Of a DNA stretch of 64,000 nucleotides, positions 6,767 through 15,872 are shown piece by piece. Source of the DNA: a bacterium (GTDB lineage: Bacteria; Vulcanimicrobiota; Xenobia; Xenobiales; JADMJV01); NCBI GenBank assembly GCA_018780265.1, contig JADMJV010000014.1, positions 1 to 64,000 on the forward strand. The letters run 5' to 3'. Under the pieces are notes generated by a model. That model worked only from the letters and a program-made list of their open reading frames with translations. It did not search any database and was not told where the DNA came from. Numbering within the stretch: position 1 is the first letter of the stretch; every line of letters begins with the position of its first letter. The position numbers and the translations under genes were made by a program.

Positions 6767-8860
6767 ATGAACACCTCTGCGCTGGGTCACCACGCTCTGC
6801 TCATTCTGCTGCTTCAGATCGCCATTATGGTGGGCCTGGCACGCATCTTGGGCGAGCTTGCTCGGCGCGCAGGTTGGCCCTCGGTGGTGGGCGAGTTGCT
6901 CTGCGGCATTTTGTTAGGCCCTACCATTCTTGGCAAATTGTGGCCGGACGCTAACGCCTGGCTGTTTCCCGGGGACCCGGCCCAAACCGCCCTGCTCACG
7001 GCGGTGGGGCGGCTGGGCGTGCTGCTGTTGCTGCTGGTCACGGGCCTGGAAATAGACCTGGGCCTCATCTTGAGGCGGGGTCCCCGTGTGCTCCAGGTCA
7101 GCTTGTGGGGAACCCTTGTTCCTATCCTGTGCGGGCTCGCACTGGGCCTGTCCATGCCCGACTACATGCTGCAAAACCCCGCCAAGCGCTGGCTTTTCGC
7201 GCTGTTTCTGGCGGTGGCCATGAGTATCTCGGCCCTGGCCGTGCTGGCCAAGATTCTCTTTGACATCCAGTCGATGCAGCGAGAACTCGGCCAAACCATG
7301 GTGGCTATCGCTATGACCGAAGACCTGGTGGGCTGGATTTCGCTGTCGGCGGTGGTGGCCCTGGCCGCTGGCGAACTGGCCACCGGCCCGGCCCTACAGG
7401 CAATCGGCGGGGCCCTGCTCTTCTTGGGGCTGGCATTTACGGCGGGCCGCTGGCTGGTGGACCGCCTGCTGACCTGGACGGACGATCGGGTTGGCGGGGT
7501 ATCCTCCCAAATATCGGCCGTCATCGCCCTGGCCATGCTGGGAGCCGCAGCCACCCACGCGCTCCGTCTTGAGCCCATGCTGGGAGCTCTGGTGGCCGGC
7601 ATCCTGGCCGGGCAATCGAGGCGGTTTCAAGCCGAAACCGAGCATTCCCTAAAACTCCTGGTGACGGCCTTTCTGGGCCCCATCTTCTTTGCCTCGGCCG
7701 GACTCAAAGTCGATCTGCTCAAGGTCATCAATCCCACCGTATTCGGCTGGGGCCTGGTGATTTTCGCCATGGCCTGCTTCTGCAAACTGGCCGGGGTGGC
7801 CCTGGGCGGTTGGCTGGCCGGATTTTCCGGGCCCGAGCGGGTAGCCATGGGTCTGGGGCTCAACGCTCGCGGCTCCATGGAAATTATCGTGGCCACCGTT
7901 GGCCTCAACCTGGCCATTCTCTCGGTGGAGACCTACTCCATTTTGGTCCTGCTGGCCATGTCCACCTGCCTCTTCACCCCACCCCTGCTGCGCTGGGCCT
8001 TTCAGCGCATCCCTCTCAACAAGGCGGAGAAAGATCGTCTGCATATGGAGCGCCACAACAGCTTTTGGAGAGGGCTACGCCGGGTCCTGGTGCCCCTGCG
8101 TGGCGGTCCACACGCAGCGACCATGGCCCAGTTGGTCATTTGGCTCAACCAGGTCAAAAGTTTTGACTGCACCTTGCTCAACATTCAAACGGGATCCGAG
8201 CAAGAGTTGCAGCCCACCTTTGCCCAACTGAGCCTACAACTACACGCAAATCTACGTGTGGCCCCCACCGTCAAGAAGACGCGCAGCACTCATCCCGTCG
8301 AACTGATCCTGCGCGAATCAGGACGCGGCTACGAACTCATGCTATTGGGAGCAAGCCAGGACCCCGGCTCGCTCTTCAACGATCTCACCGACCGCATCTT
8401 ACATGATGCGCCCTGCCCCATCGCTGTGGTGAGGGGCCCCATGCCCAAGTTAGAGAAAATACTGCTACCCACGGCCGGAACAGCCGACAGCGCCGTGGTC
8501 GAACTGGCCGCCGCCCTGAGCGCAGCCAGCGGGGCCAGCCTTACCATACTTCATGTGCTGGAGATCGAAGATCACGAATTCGAACCACGCAGCCTGGAAC
8601 GCCTCGACAAGGTGGCGGACAGCCTGCTCCAGCAACAGGCCGAAGTGGCCCAGCGCCTCTGCCCCGACGTGCAGGTGCGCCTCACTCATGCTGCCCAGAG
8701 CGATACAGCCATCGTGCGCATCGCCTCCGAAGAGGGCTATGATCTGGTGATTATGCGCGGAGTGCTGCGCCGCACTCTGGGCCGCGCCTTTCTGGGCCAC
8801 CGCGCGGAACGGCTACTGGCCCGCACTTCCTGTCCGGTGATGGTGGTCTGCAACACGTGA
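6767..8860 (+). CDS. CPA2-type cation:proton antiporter fused to two universal-stress domains
   Basis: 697 residues. Residues 1 to about 400 hold about 11-12 membrane helices of a CPA2 monovalent cation/H+ exchanger; the core includes the TGLEIDL block near 90 and a later FFASAGLKVDLL. Residues about 437-560 and 561-697 are two USP (universal stress protein) domains on the cytoplasmic side; the second ends with the nucleotide-loop pattern MRGVLRRTLGRAFLGHRAERLL and SCPVMVVC, and the first has GASQDPGSLFNDLTDRIL. USP domains in such proteins are thought to sense nucleotides and gate transport. The ion (Na+ or K+) cannot be told from sequence. Transcribed alone, divergent from the broken cupin gene. 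Confidence 0.9.
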   Translation: MNTSALGHHALLILLLQIAIMVGLARILGELARRAGWPSVVGELLCGILLGPTILGKLWPDANAWLFPGDPAQTALLTAVGRLGVLLLLLVTGLEIDLGLILRRGPRVLQVSLWGTLVPILCGLALGLSMPDYMLQNPAKRWLFALFLAVAMSISALAVLAKILFDIQSMQRELGQTMVAIAMTEDLVGWISLSAVVALAAGELATGPALQAIGGALLFLGLAFTAGRWLVDRLLTWTDDRVGGVSSQISAVIALAMLGAAATHALRLEPMLGALVAGILAGQSRRFQAETEHSLKLLVTAFLGPIFFASAGLKVDLLKVINPTVFGWGLVIFAMACFCKLAGVALGGWLAGFSGPERVAMGLGLNARGSMEIIVATVGLNLAILSVETYSILVLLAMSTCLFTPPLLRWAFQRIPLNKAEKDRLHMERHNSFWRGLRRVLVPLRGGPHAATMAQLVIWLNQVKSFDCTLLNIQTGSEQELQPTFAQLSLQLHANLRVAPTVKKTRSTHPVELILRESGRGYELMLLGASQDPGSLFNDLTDRILHDAPCPIAVVRGPMPKLEKILLPTAGTADSAVVELAAALSAASGASLTILHVLEIEDHEFEPRSLERLDKVADSLLQQQAEVAQRLCPDVQVRLTHAAQSDTAIVRIASEEGYDLVIMRGVLRRTLGRAFLGHRAERLLARTSCPVMVVCNT

Positions 8861-8939
8861 TGGGAAGGGTGAGTGGCTCATTGTCTACGCTTTGACGAGA
8901 GGTTTAGAACTTGCTCAACTCAGCACCCGGATGTAGGTC

Positions 8940-8945
8940 TATTCT
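8940..8945 (+). promoter_or_regulatory. -10 box TATTCT, leaderless start of gene at 8952
   Basis: TATTCT sits exactly 6 bases before ATG 8952. No Shine-Dalgarno and no clear -35 box. Confidence 0.45.
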
Positions 8946-8951
8946 GTCTAT

Positions 8952-9974
8952 ATGATTCACAGCCTGAGCAGCCCCTCCCGTAGCCCGATGGTGGGCCTAC
9001 GCCAGCACTCAGGATCCGCCATCCCGGCGGACCTGCAACCAGTGGGTCCCGTAGACCAGGTACGTCTACTCAATTCTGTAGAAGCCGCGGCCCCCAAAGC
9101 CAATTCTCCCTATTTTGACGCCGCCGCCAACGAGAGTGCCAAAACCGCCTACTATGGGGATCTGCCGGCCCGGCTGCAGCAACTCAACCCCAAAGAAACC
9201 TTTCAGGAACTGAGCGACCTGCTGACCAGCAGCCATAAGAACCAGCTCAACTATGCCCCCAGCGAGCACCTTTACCCGGTGGTGGATCTGCGTCCCGACG
9301 GCCAGATACGCAGCCTGTATGCCGGCGAGCAGAGCCAGGGGGTGCGGGCCGAAGCCTTGATAGCCGACGATTTGCGGCGGGCCGCCCAAAATCGCCAGGA
9401 TCAATCCCGCGGCCAGGCGTCAGGTGACTTCCACTACAACTGCGAGCATGTGGTGCCGCAATCATGGTTTGACAAGAAGTCGCCCATGCGCGGAGACCTG
9501 CATCACCTTTTTGCCTGCGACGTGCAGTGCAACTCCTTGCGCGGCAACAGTCTTTACATCGATTTTCCGGCCCAACCTTCCAACGACTGCGGAATCTCTG
9601 ACGAAGCGCACACCCGCTTCGAACCCGCCGCAGGCAAAGGCGCCGCCGCCCGGGCCACTCTCTATTTTCTGATGCGCTACCCCGGCCAGATCGGGGACGA
9701 ACAAAAAGAATACACGGCCGGAGACCTGAAGATGCTGCTCGAGTGGCACCGCCAAGATCCCCCGGGCCCGTTCGAATTACATCGCAACGCCGAGATCGCC
9801 CTGAAACAAGGCAATCGCAATCCGCTGGTCGATTTCCCCGAGTGGGCTGAGCGCATTGATTTCAAATCCGGTTTGGGCGCCTGGGGGCAGCAACATCGCC
9901 AGCTCCCGCGGATTCCCCAAGACTATCTGCTCAGTTGCCCGGTATCCAGGCCGTTCGCCTATCTGGCCGGCTAG
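8952..9974 (+). CDS. endonuclease I family nuclease
   Basis: 340 residues. A His-Me finger nuclease of the endonuclease I (EndA) family, which cuts DNA with one divalent metal. The active site is CEHVVPQSWF at about 163-172, followed by MRGDLHHLFACDVQCNSLRGN, which carries the further conserved His and Asn residues. Most relatives are secreted; here the N-terminus (MIHSLSSPSRSPMVGL) is not a clear signal peptide, and about 90 residues of unassigned sequence precede the domain, so location is uncertain. The end of the protein carries the conserved LLEWHRQDPPGPFELHRN. The gene is convergent with the propeller lipoprotein gene. Confidence 0.85.
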   Translation: MIHSLSSPSRSPMVGLRQHSGSAIPADLQPVGPVDQVRLLNSVEAAAPKANSPYFDAAANESAKTAYYGDLPARLQQLNPKETFQELSDLLTSSHKNQLNYAPSEHLYPVVDLRPDGQIRSLYAGEQSQGVRAEALIADDLRRAAQNRQDQSRGQASGDFHYNCEHVVPQSWFDKKSPMRGDLHHLFACDVQCNSLRGNSLYIDFPAQPSNDCGISDEAHTRFEPAAGKGAAARATLYFLMRYPGQIGDEQKEYTAGDLKMLLEWHRQDPPGPFELHRNAEIALKQGNRNPLVDFPEWAERIDFKSGLGAWGQQHRQLPRIPQDYLLSCPVSRPFAYLAG

Positions 9975-9999
9975 CCTCAGCCAGTGGCAGACGTCTATC

Positions 10000-11190
10000 G
10001 GTTGGTCACAAACACGTCGGTCGACGAGTTGGTATCCCCCGTCACCAGGTTGCTGGCATTGGAGTGAAAGGCCACGAAAAGTCCATCCGCGGAAATCCAG
10101 GGGGCGTTACTGGAGCTGTTGCCCTGGGCACCGGCCGCGCTCAGGCTGACCCGAGTGGTGGCAGCCGTCTGACGATCATGAACAAAGACGTCGCCTGTCC
10201 CATTGCTATCGCCAGCCACCAGGTTGGAGGCGAAGGACCCAAAGGCCACAAAACGGCCATCGGCCGAGAGGGAGGGAGGATCAATGCTGGAGCCGTTACC
10301 CTGCACACCGGCCGAGTCCAGGCTGGCCCGAGTGGTCGTATCGGTCTGGCGATCGTGAACAAAGATGTCCATTTGTCCGTTGCTGTCCCCCGCCACCAGG
10401 TTGGTAGCGAAGGACTCAAAGGCCACAAAGCGACCATCGGCCGAGATCGAGGACCCTCCGCTGAAGCCATTGGCCTGGACGCCGCCGGAACCCACACTGA
10501 CTCGAGTGGTTGTGCCCGTCTGCCGGTCGTGGACGAATACATCGTTGGCGCCGTTGCTATCGCCGACCACCAGGTTGCTGGCACTAGACCGATAGGCGAC
10601 AAAGCGTCCGTCCGCGGAAAATGAAGGGGGTCGAAAGCTGCTGCTGTTTCCTTGCACACCGGCTGAGCTGAGACTGACTCGAGTGGTTGTGCCCGTCTGG
10701 CTATCATGCACGAAAACGTCCGTGGTCGCGTTGCTATCACCGGCCACCAGATTGGTGGCTGTCGAGGCAAAGCCCACAAAGCGACCGTTGGGCGATATCG
10801 AGGATTGAAAAGCAGCGTCATTCGCCTGCTGCCCGCCCGCGCCCACACTGACCCGAGTGGTGGTACCCGTCTGCCGGTCGTGGACGAATACATCGTCTTG
10901 CCCGTTGCTATCGCCGACCACCAGATTGCTGGCGCCGGATTCAAAGGCCACAAAGCGCCCGTCGCCCGAAATCGAAGGGACACTGCTCGCACTATTCGCC
11001 TGCGCGCCGGCCGAATCCACGCTGACTCGGGTGGTGGTGCCTAGCTGGCGGTCGTGCACGAAGATATCATTGGCGCCGTTGGTATCGCCGGCCACCAGGG
11101 TGCTGGCGCTAGAATAGGCGACAAAGCGGCCGTCCGCAGAGGTTTTGGGGTCGTGCGATCCGGCATTCCCTTGAAGGCCGGCCGAATCCA
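10000..11190. repeat. seven tandem coding repeats, about 165-168 bp each
   Basis: The seven propeller blades are similar enough at DNA level for recombination: the stretch coding GDSNGxxDVFVHDRQTGTTTRV recurs nearly unchanged. Copy number could vary between strains. Confidence 0.7.
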
Positions 11191-11330
11191 GGCTGACCCG
11201 AGTGATTCCACCGGCTACCGTCATCGTGGCGGTGTCGCTAAAAGAGCCGGATTGTGCGGTAATGGTGACCTGGCCGGGCAACAGGGCGGTAGACAGACCC
11301 GTGGTGGCGCCGATGGTCACCACAGCCGGA

Positions 11331-11386
11331 TTGACAATGGAACCACTGCACCAGTCCCGTGACGTCGGCCGTGGTTCCATTGTCAA
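11331..11386. repeat. perfect 16-bp inverted repeat at the frameshift
   Basis: TTGACAATGGAACCAC at 11331-11346 is exactly repeated inverted at 11371-11386, with 24 bases between. It lies entirely inside a coding region and spans the point where the reading frame of the propeller gene changes. Confidence 0.85.
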
Positions 11387-11645
11387 AGTTGGCCATAGCC
11401 ACAAATTGCTGAGTCTGACCGACCAGTCTGTTCACCGGCTTGGGCGAGATCACCAACCCGGTGGGATTGACCGCTGAACCATTCTGTATGAAGTCTTGAA
11501 ATTGGGTCGAGCCGCAGCCGAAGGTTGTCACGGAACTCACCAGCAGGATAAGCCAATTGCGCATCAGTTTTTCTCCTTGAGGGACGGTATTGCCGGCTCA
11601 TCATAGAATGGACAGGTCAACCAGGATATGACTTGCGTCATTTGG

Positions 11646-11686
11646 CATCGCTTTCAGCGATGATTCAGGTCAGGGCCTCGCTGACC
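11646..11686. promoter_or_regulatory. two adjacent hairpins in a divergent intergenic region
   Basis: CATCGCT-TTC-AGCGATG (11646-11662, 7-bp stem) and GGTCAG-GGCCTCG-CTGACC (11668-11686, 6-bp stem) stand side by side between the propeller lipoprotein gene and the adenylating enzyme gene. Neither is followed by a T run, so they are not plain terminators. They could be regulator sites or RNA structure; function unknown. Confidence 0.35.
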
Positions 11687-11824
11687 GCACCAGAGACAAC
11701 TACAACAATCAATAGGATAGTATGCCGCCTGCTCCGAAACCGGGTCAATGGGACGAGAGCACCTTAACATCCTTCCCTTGAAAGCCGGCGCGGCCCCTGT
11801 TCTCTTTCTGGTGGGGGATCGTTC

Positions 11825-13717
11825 GTGGCTGTAGGGAAATGGAAAGGTCGATTTCAGCAGTGGCGGGCCTACCAGTTGGTGATGAAGCGCCTCAAGGTCA
11901 TGCTCAAAAGCGAGCCCGAGGTGGCCCAGGCGGCCACCAGCAAGAAAGACTTCCGCTGGATCGGCCAGGGTAAGTCTTCGGTCGAACTGTTGGCCAGGGC
12001 CTGCCAGCGTTTTGCCGACAGACCCTGTCTGGCCACTCGCCAGCCCGACGCAGAATATGTGCCCATCAGCTACGCTCAGTTGTGGCGCAGAGTGGTGGCC
12101 TTGGCCGGCGGTCTGCGGGAGCACGGAGTAGAAGCCGGTTCGTTGGTGGGACTGTGCGGATTTTGCAGCCTGGATTGGGCGGTCGCCGACCTGGCCTGCC
12201 TCTATCTGGGGGCCATCTCGGTTCCCATGGCTTCGACCATCAGTCAGTCCGACTTCGTGCATGCGCTCAACGAGACGGAACTCACGTGCCTGATCATCGA
12301 CGCCGAACAGCTAAGCCGCTTAAAGACCAGCCTGGCGCAATGCCCGTCGGTGCAGACGGTGGTGGCCATGCACAAAGACCTCGGAGCCGGCCAGTTGTGC
12401 CTGGAACAACTGTTGGAGTCGCGAGCCAAGGCCATTCGCGAAGTGCCTCCCGCCGAGGCGCTCTTCAGTATTGTCTACACCTCGGGCAGCACCGGGGCCC
12501 CCAAAGGGGTCATGCTGAGCCATGGTCGCTGGCTACAAACACTGCGCGACGCCCTCACCAGGCCAGCCGTGCCACGCCTCGCGGTGGGCTACCTGCCCCT
12601 CAGTCACATGGCCGGTCGCATCAAGCTGTACACGTCCATCTTGGGCGGCGGCACTCTCAGCCTGGTGGCCAGCCCCGACATGTCCACTTTGTGGCAAGAC
12701 ATCCAGTTGGCCCGTCCCACCCACTTGTTGCTGGTACCGCGAGTGTCGGGAATGATCTACCAACATTTTCAAAGCGAAATGCTCAAGCGGGGCCGACTGG
12801 CCGATCTGGCCACCATGCTGGCCGACCCCCAGGGCAAATCCCTGGCCGCCGAGATGAGAGCCGACTTCTTAGGCGGGCGGCTTTGCTTTGTGCACACGGG
12901 AGCCGCTCCCACCCCTCTTGAGGTCAGCGCCTTTCTGCGTCGGGGTCTCGGTTTGCACGTAACCGATCTGTATGGCTCAACCGAAATGGGCCCGGTCATG
13001 CTCAATGGCCGAGTCCACGACTGGATCGACTACAAGTTGGTCGACCGCCCCGAACTGGGTTACACCTATCCGCGCGGAGAATTGGCCGTAAAATCACCAC
13101 GAGCAAGCCAGGGCTATTACAAGAACGAACCGGCAAGTCAGGCTGTCCAAGATGAGCAGGGCTATTTCCTGACCGGAGACATGGTAGAAGAACGAGCGCC
13201 CCGCCAGTTAATGTGCCTGGACCGCCGACAAAATGTGGCGCGACTGGCGCACGGAGAGTTTGTCGACCTGTCTCGCCTGGAGGACCTTTTCCAGGCCTAC
13301 AGCCCCCTGATCGACCAGGCCTTCCTCTATGCCAACCCCTACCGCTCTTATCTGCTGGCCGTGTTGGTACCCCATCGCTCGGCCCTGCAGGCGAGTTGTG
13401 ACCCGCGCCCGCTGCTGCGCGACGAGCTACAACGCGTGGCCCGCCAGGCAAATCTGGCCAGTCATGAGGTACCTCGCGATTTCTACCTGGAAGAGCGGCC
13501 CTTCAGCCAAGAAAACGGCCTGCTCAGCGCCGCCAACAAGACCCGCCGCCCCCAACTCAAAGAAACCTACGGACCGCGACTAGAAGAACTTTACGCCAGT
13601 CTGGAAGAGCGACAGGTGAGTCTGGTCGAAGTGCCAGGACTGCCCGTCAGCGAACGGGTTCGCGCGGCCCTGGGCCTGGACCTGCCTGAGCGGGGCTCCT
13701 ATGGGGTCGCTGAGTGA
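11825..13717 (+). CDS. acyl-adenylating enzyme resembling the A domain of carboxylic acid reductase
   Basis: 630 residues from GTG 11825. An ANL-superfamily enzyme that activates a carboxylic acid with ATP. Motifs: P-loop YTSGSTGAPKGVMLSH at 218-233, LPLSHMAGR, DLYGSTEMG, LTGDMVEE, and the C-terminal lysine region ENGLLSAANKTRRPQLK. The blocks VARLAHGEFVDLSRLEDLF and YRSYLLAVLVP are much closer to carboxylic acid reductases (CAR, FadD9) than to ordinary FadD, yet there is no carrier or reductase domain after it. So it is a stand-alone A domain, probably a fatty acyl-CoA or aryl-CoA synthetase. The first about 45 residues (AVGKWKGRFQQWRAYQL...) are basic. Convergent with the C26 gene. Confidence 0.85.
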   Translation: MAVGKWKGRFQQWRAYQLVMKRLKVMLKSEPEVAQAATSKKDFRWIGQGKSSVELLARACQRFADRPCLATRQPDAEYVPISYAQLWRRVVALAGGLREHGVEAGSLVGLCGFCSLDWAVADLACLYLGAISVPMASTISQSDFVHALNETELTCLIIDAEQLSRLKTSLAQCPSVQTVVAMHKDLGAGQLCLEQLLESRAKAIREVPPAEALFSIVYTSGSTGAPKGVMLSHGRWLQTLRDALTRPAVPRLAVGYLPLSHMAGRIKLYTSILGGGTLSLVASPDMSTLWQDIQLARPTHLLLVPRVSGMIYQHFQSEMLKRGRLADLATMLADPQGKSLAAEMRADFLGGRLCFVHTGAAPTPLEVSAFLRRGLGLHVTDLYGSTEMGPVMLNGRVHDWIDYKLVDRPELGYTYPRGELAVKSPRASQGYYKNEPASQAVQDEQGYFLTGDMVEERAPRQLMCLDRRQNVARLAHGEFVDLSRLEDLFQAYSPLIDQAFLYANPYRSYLLAVLVPHRSALQASCDPRPLLRDELQRVARQANLASHEVPRDFYLEERPFSQENGLLSAANKTRRPQLKETYGPRLEELYASLEERQVSLVEVPGLPVSERVRAALGLDLPERGSYGVAE

Positions 13718-13759
13718 GCAGTATCTCGATCGATTTCTGGACGCGGTAGCCATGGACGT

Positions 13760-14560
13760 CTAGAAAAGAGTTCCCGTGCGAAATCTCTCTCCGTCTTCCA
13801 CAAATCCGTCAAAGATTTTCTGAAAGAGGGGATTCTCCAGCCGAAGCCACTCGGGATGAAACTGGACGCCACCCTGCCAGGGCGATCGTGGATTCTCCAC
13901 CGCCTCAATGGTCTCATCGTCCGCCCAGGCGGTGGCACGCAGCAGCGAGCTGACTTTGTCGATGCACATGTGGTGCATCGAATTCACAGTGACAGGTTCT
14001 GTCCCTATCCAGGAGGCCAATCGCGATTGAGGATCGATTTTCAAACCGTGGACGGCATGGCGACGCTGTTCGCGTCGTTTCACCACCAGTGTGTAAAAAT
14101 GCTTCAGACTCTCGGGATGAACGGTCTTGATGTCATCCACCAGGGTACCGCCGACAGCTACGTTGATTAACTCTTCGCCACGACAGATGCCCAACAGGGG
14201 CATACGGCGCTCAAAGGCCAGCCGCACGCACTCGATTTCAAAATCGTCAAAGGGGCGGTCAATGGTCCAATGGGGCAGGGTGGGGTCGCCGCCATACAAT
14301 TCTGGATCGATATCGTCGCCCCCTGGCACCAACAAAGCATGCAGAGTGTCCATCATTTCCGAAACCGACCCTCTCGAAGGAAAGATCAGGCGGGGGGAAC
14401 CTCCCGAATGAGACAGGCTGGGGCCCAGTTCCTTTAGATAGATGTTGCGCTGAATTACACAGTCGTCACTGCACAAAATGCCGATGGTACAACGACCCTG
14501 TCCGCCCAATCTGGCCATCCAGCGCCTCTCCAGCTGCTTTGCCTTCTCCAGATGACTCAA
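13760..14560 (-). CDS. class I glutamine amidotransferase-like hydrolase, peptidase C26 (gamma-Glu-GABA hydrolase type)
   Basis: 266 residues from TTG 14560. This start is chosen because an AGGAGG Shine-Dalgarno is placed 6-7 bases before it and the TTG overlaps the TGA of the upstream MFS gene (TTGA). The family includes PuuD, which hydrolyses gamma-glutamyl-GABA. Catalytic nucleophile in PLLGICRGEELINV; His-Glu pair in GGVQFHPEW; VPGGDDIDPELYGG is the family's substrate-loop motif. The usual family signature is C-R-G; here CRGEE replaces the common CRGMQ. Translational coupling with the MFS transporter suggests import or export of the substrate, possibly a gamma-glutamyl compound. Confidence 0.87.
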   Translation of the reverse strand: MSHLEKAKQLERRWMARLGGQGRCTIGILCSDDCVIQRNIYLKELGPSLSHSGGSPRLIFPSRGSVSEMMDTLHALLVPGGDDIDPELYGGDPTLPHWTIDRPFDDFEIECVRLAFERRMPLLGICRGEELINVAVGGTLVDDIKTVHPESLKHFYTLVVKRREQRRHAVHGLKIDPQSRLASWIGTEPVTVNSMHHMCIDKVSSLLRATAWADDETIEAVENPRSPWQGGVQFHPEWLRLENPLFQKIFDGFVEDGERFRTGTLF

Positions 14561-15798
14561 GTCGCACCCTCCTGAAAAACCTGCCGACGCCAACCGGTAA
14601 AGACCATCAACCACAGGATACCCATCAGTACCATCAGCAAGGCCGCCGTTCCTCCTGCCGCCCGGACTCCAAAATGGTCGATGGCCGAGCCGAAGGCCAG
14701 AGTGGAAACCGACATGGACAGGGTCACACCGGCAAAGTCAAAAGCCATCACCCGACCTCGGTAGGCATCGTCCACGCTTTGCTGCAGAAGAGTGGTAGAG
14801 AGCACCCACTGCAGGCCGCTGCCCACGTGGGCCAGTAGCACCCAGCAGGCGGCTGCCCGCAAACTGGCGGCCTGCGAGACCAACAGGTAAAAGAGGCCTG
14901 TGAAAACGATCCCCCAACCGGCCCAGCGGGCTCGTCCCGCCACCGACGAGCGGGCCAGGCTATGGGCCATCACCGGCCCCACCACCGCCCCCAGGCCGCG
15001 CGCCGAAAAGAGGGTGGCCACGCCGCTTTGGCCCGAGTGCAATACCTGCATGGGCAACACCGTAAGCATAGCCAAAACTCCGGTGCCCAATCCAAAGGCC
15101 ACCTTGATGAGCAACAGCGCCACCAGCCGGGGACGTTGAAGCACGTGAACGCAACCGTCCTTGAGATCTTGCCAGGGACGAAGGGGGGGCATCTCGTGGG
15201 CCTGCGAGCCTTTGACAGGCAGCGAAGCGATCAGTAAGGCGGACACTAAGAAACTCAAAGAGTTGGCCAGAATGGCCGCCGAGGTGCCCAGGCGGGTGGT
15301 GATCAAGCCGCCCAAAGCCGCACCCACCGCCAGCATCATGCTCCAGGAAGCCGAACTGAGGGAGATGGCCGCCGGCAACTCCTCCGCCGAGACCACCCCG
15401 GGTAAAGCGGCGGCCGAGGCCGGTTCGAAAAAGGCGCTGACGGTCTCGGTTGCAGCCACCACCAGCAGAGCCATCCAAATGGGCAAACCGCCAGGACGGG
15501 CCACGGCCAGCAACGCCAGCACCAACCCCGCCCGAATCAGGTCGCAGCGAAACATGAGGCGAATCCGGTGGCAGCGGTCGGCGGCCACCCCGGCCAGGGG
15601 GGAGGCCAAAAACAAAGGCAAATTGGTGGCCACCGCCAGGGCCGCTACATACACCGCCTGGCCGGTGCGCTCGTAGAGCAGCGCTGAGAGGGCAACCTGG
15701 CTGATAAAATCTCCGGCCATGGAGATCAACTGGGCAAACCAGAGCCGCCGAAACGGGCTGTTGCGACAGATCAGAGACCAGGGTGTAACGACATCCAC
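14557..15798 (-). CDS. MFS transporter (EntS-like)
   Basis: 413 residues from GTG 15798. The open frame reaches 15948, but that part would overlap the divergent ligase gene and is Pro/Arg-rich without character; membrane protein features begin at SPFRRLWFAQLISMAGDF. About 12 membrane helices, with the loop-2 MFS motif as SPLAGVAADRCHRIRLM and a second-half copy less clear. The opening and the motif spacing match the MFS_3/EntS group of drug or siderophore exporters. Its stop overlaps the start of the C26 hydrolase, so the two are one operon. Substrate unknown. Start uncertain, since no Shine-Dalgarno is seen. Confidence 0.82.
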   Translation of the reverse strand: MDVVTPWSLICRNSPFRRLWFAQLISMAGDFISQVALSALLYERTGQAVYVAALAVATNLPLFLASPLAGVAADRCHRIRLMFRCDLIRAGLVLALLAVARPGGLPIWMALLVVAATETVSAFFEPASAAALPGVVSAEELPAAISLSSASWSMMLAVGAALGGLITTRLGTSAAILANSLSFLVSALLIASLPVKGSQAHEMPPLRPWQDLKDGCVHVLQRPRLVALLLIKVAFGLGTGVLAMLTVLPMQVLHSGQSGVATLFSARGLGAVVGPVMAHSLARSSVAGRARWAGWGIVFTGLFYLLVSQAASLRAAACWVLLAHVGSGLQWVLSTTLLQQSVDDAYRGRVMAFDFAGVTLSMSVSTLAFGSAIDHFGVRAAGGTAALLMVLMGILWLMVFTGWRRQVFQEGAT

Positions 15799-15872
15799 GG
15801 GCCCAGCGTTCGGCCCAAAGCCAGCCACTCCCGCCGGAGGAGATCTGGAGCGGGCGGGCAAATCGCCCCCCC

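Larger units (their letters stand above)
9995..11564 (-). pseudogene. seven-bladed beta-propeller lipoprotein with Big_2-like domain, frameshifted
   Basis: The start is ATG 11564, with an AAGGAG Shine-Dalgarno, and a lipoprotein signal (LLVSSVTTFGCG) follows. A bacterial Ig-like (Big_2) domain begins LVISPKPVNRLVGQTQQF and is interrupted after TADVTGLVQW; it continues in another frame with SIVNPAVVTIGATTG. From about 11190 to 9995 come seven repeats of about 55 residues with the core DGRFVAFxSxASNLVxGDSNGxxDVFVHDRQTGTTTRV, a PD40/TolB-like propeller with Asp/Asn-rich loops that could bind calcium. The shift falls inside a perfect 16-bp inverted repeat (11331-11346 and 11371-11386). It is a surface or periplasmic protein if expressed; the shift leaves two incomplete frames (9995-11404 and 11238-11564). 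Confidence 0.75.
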
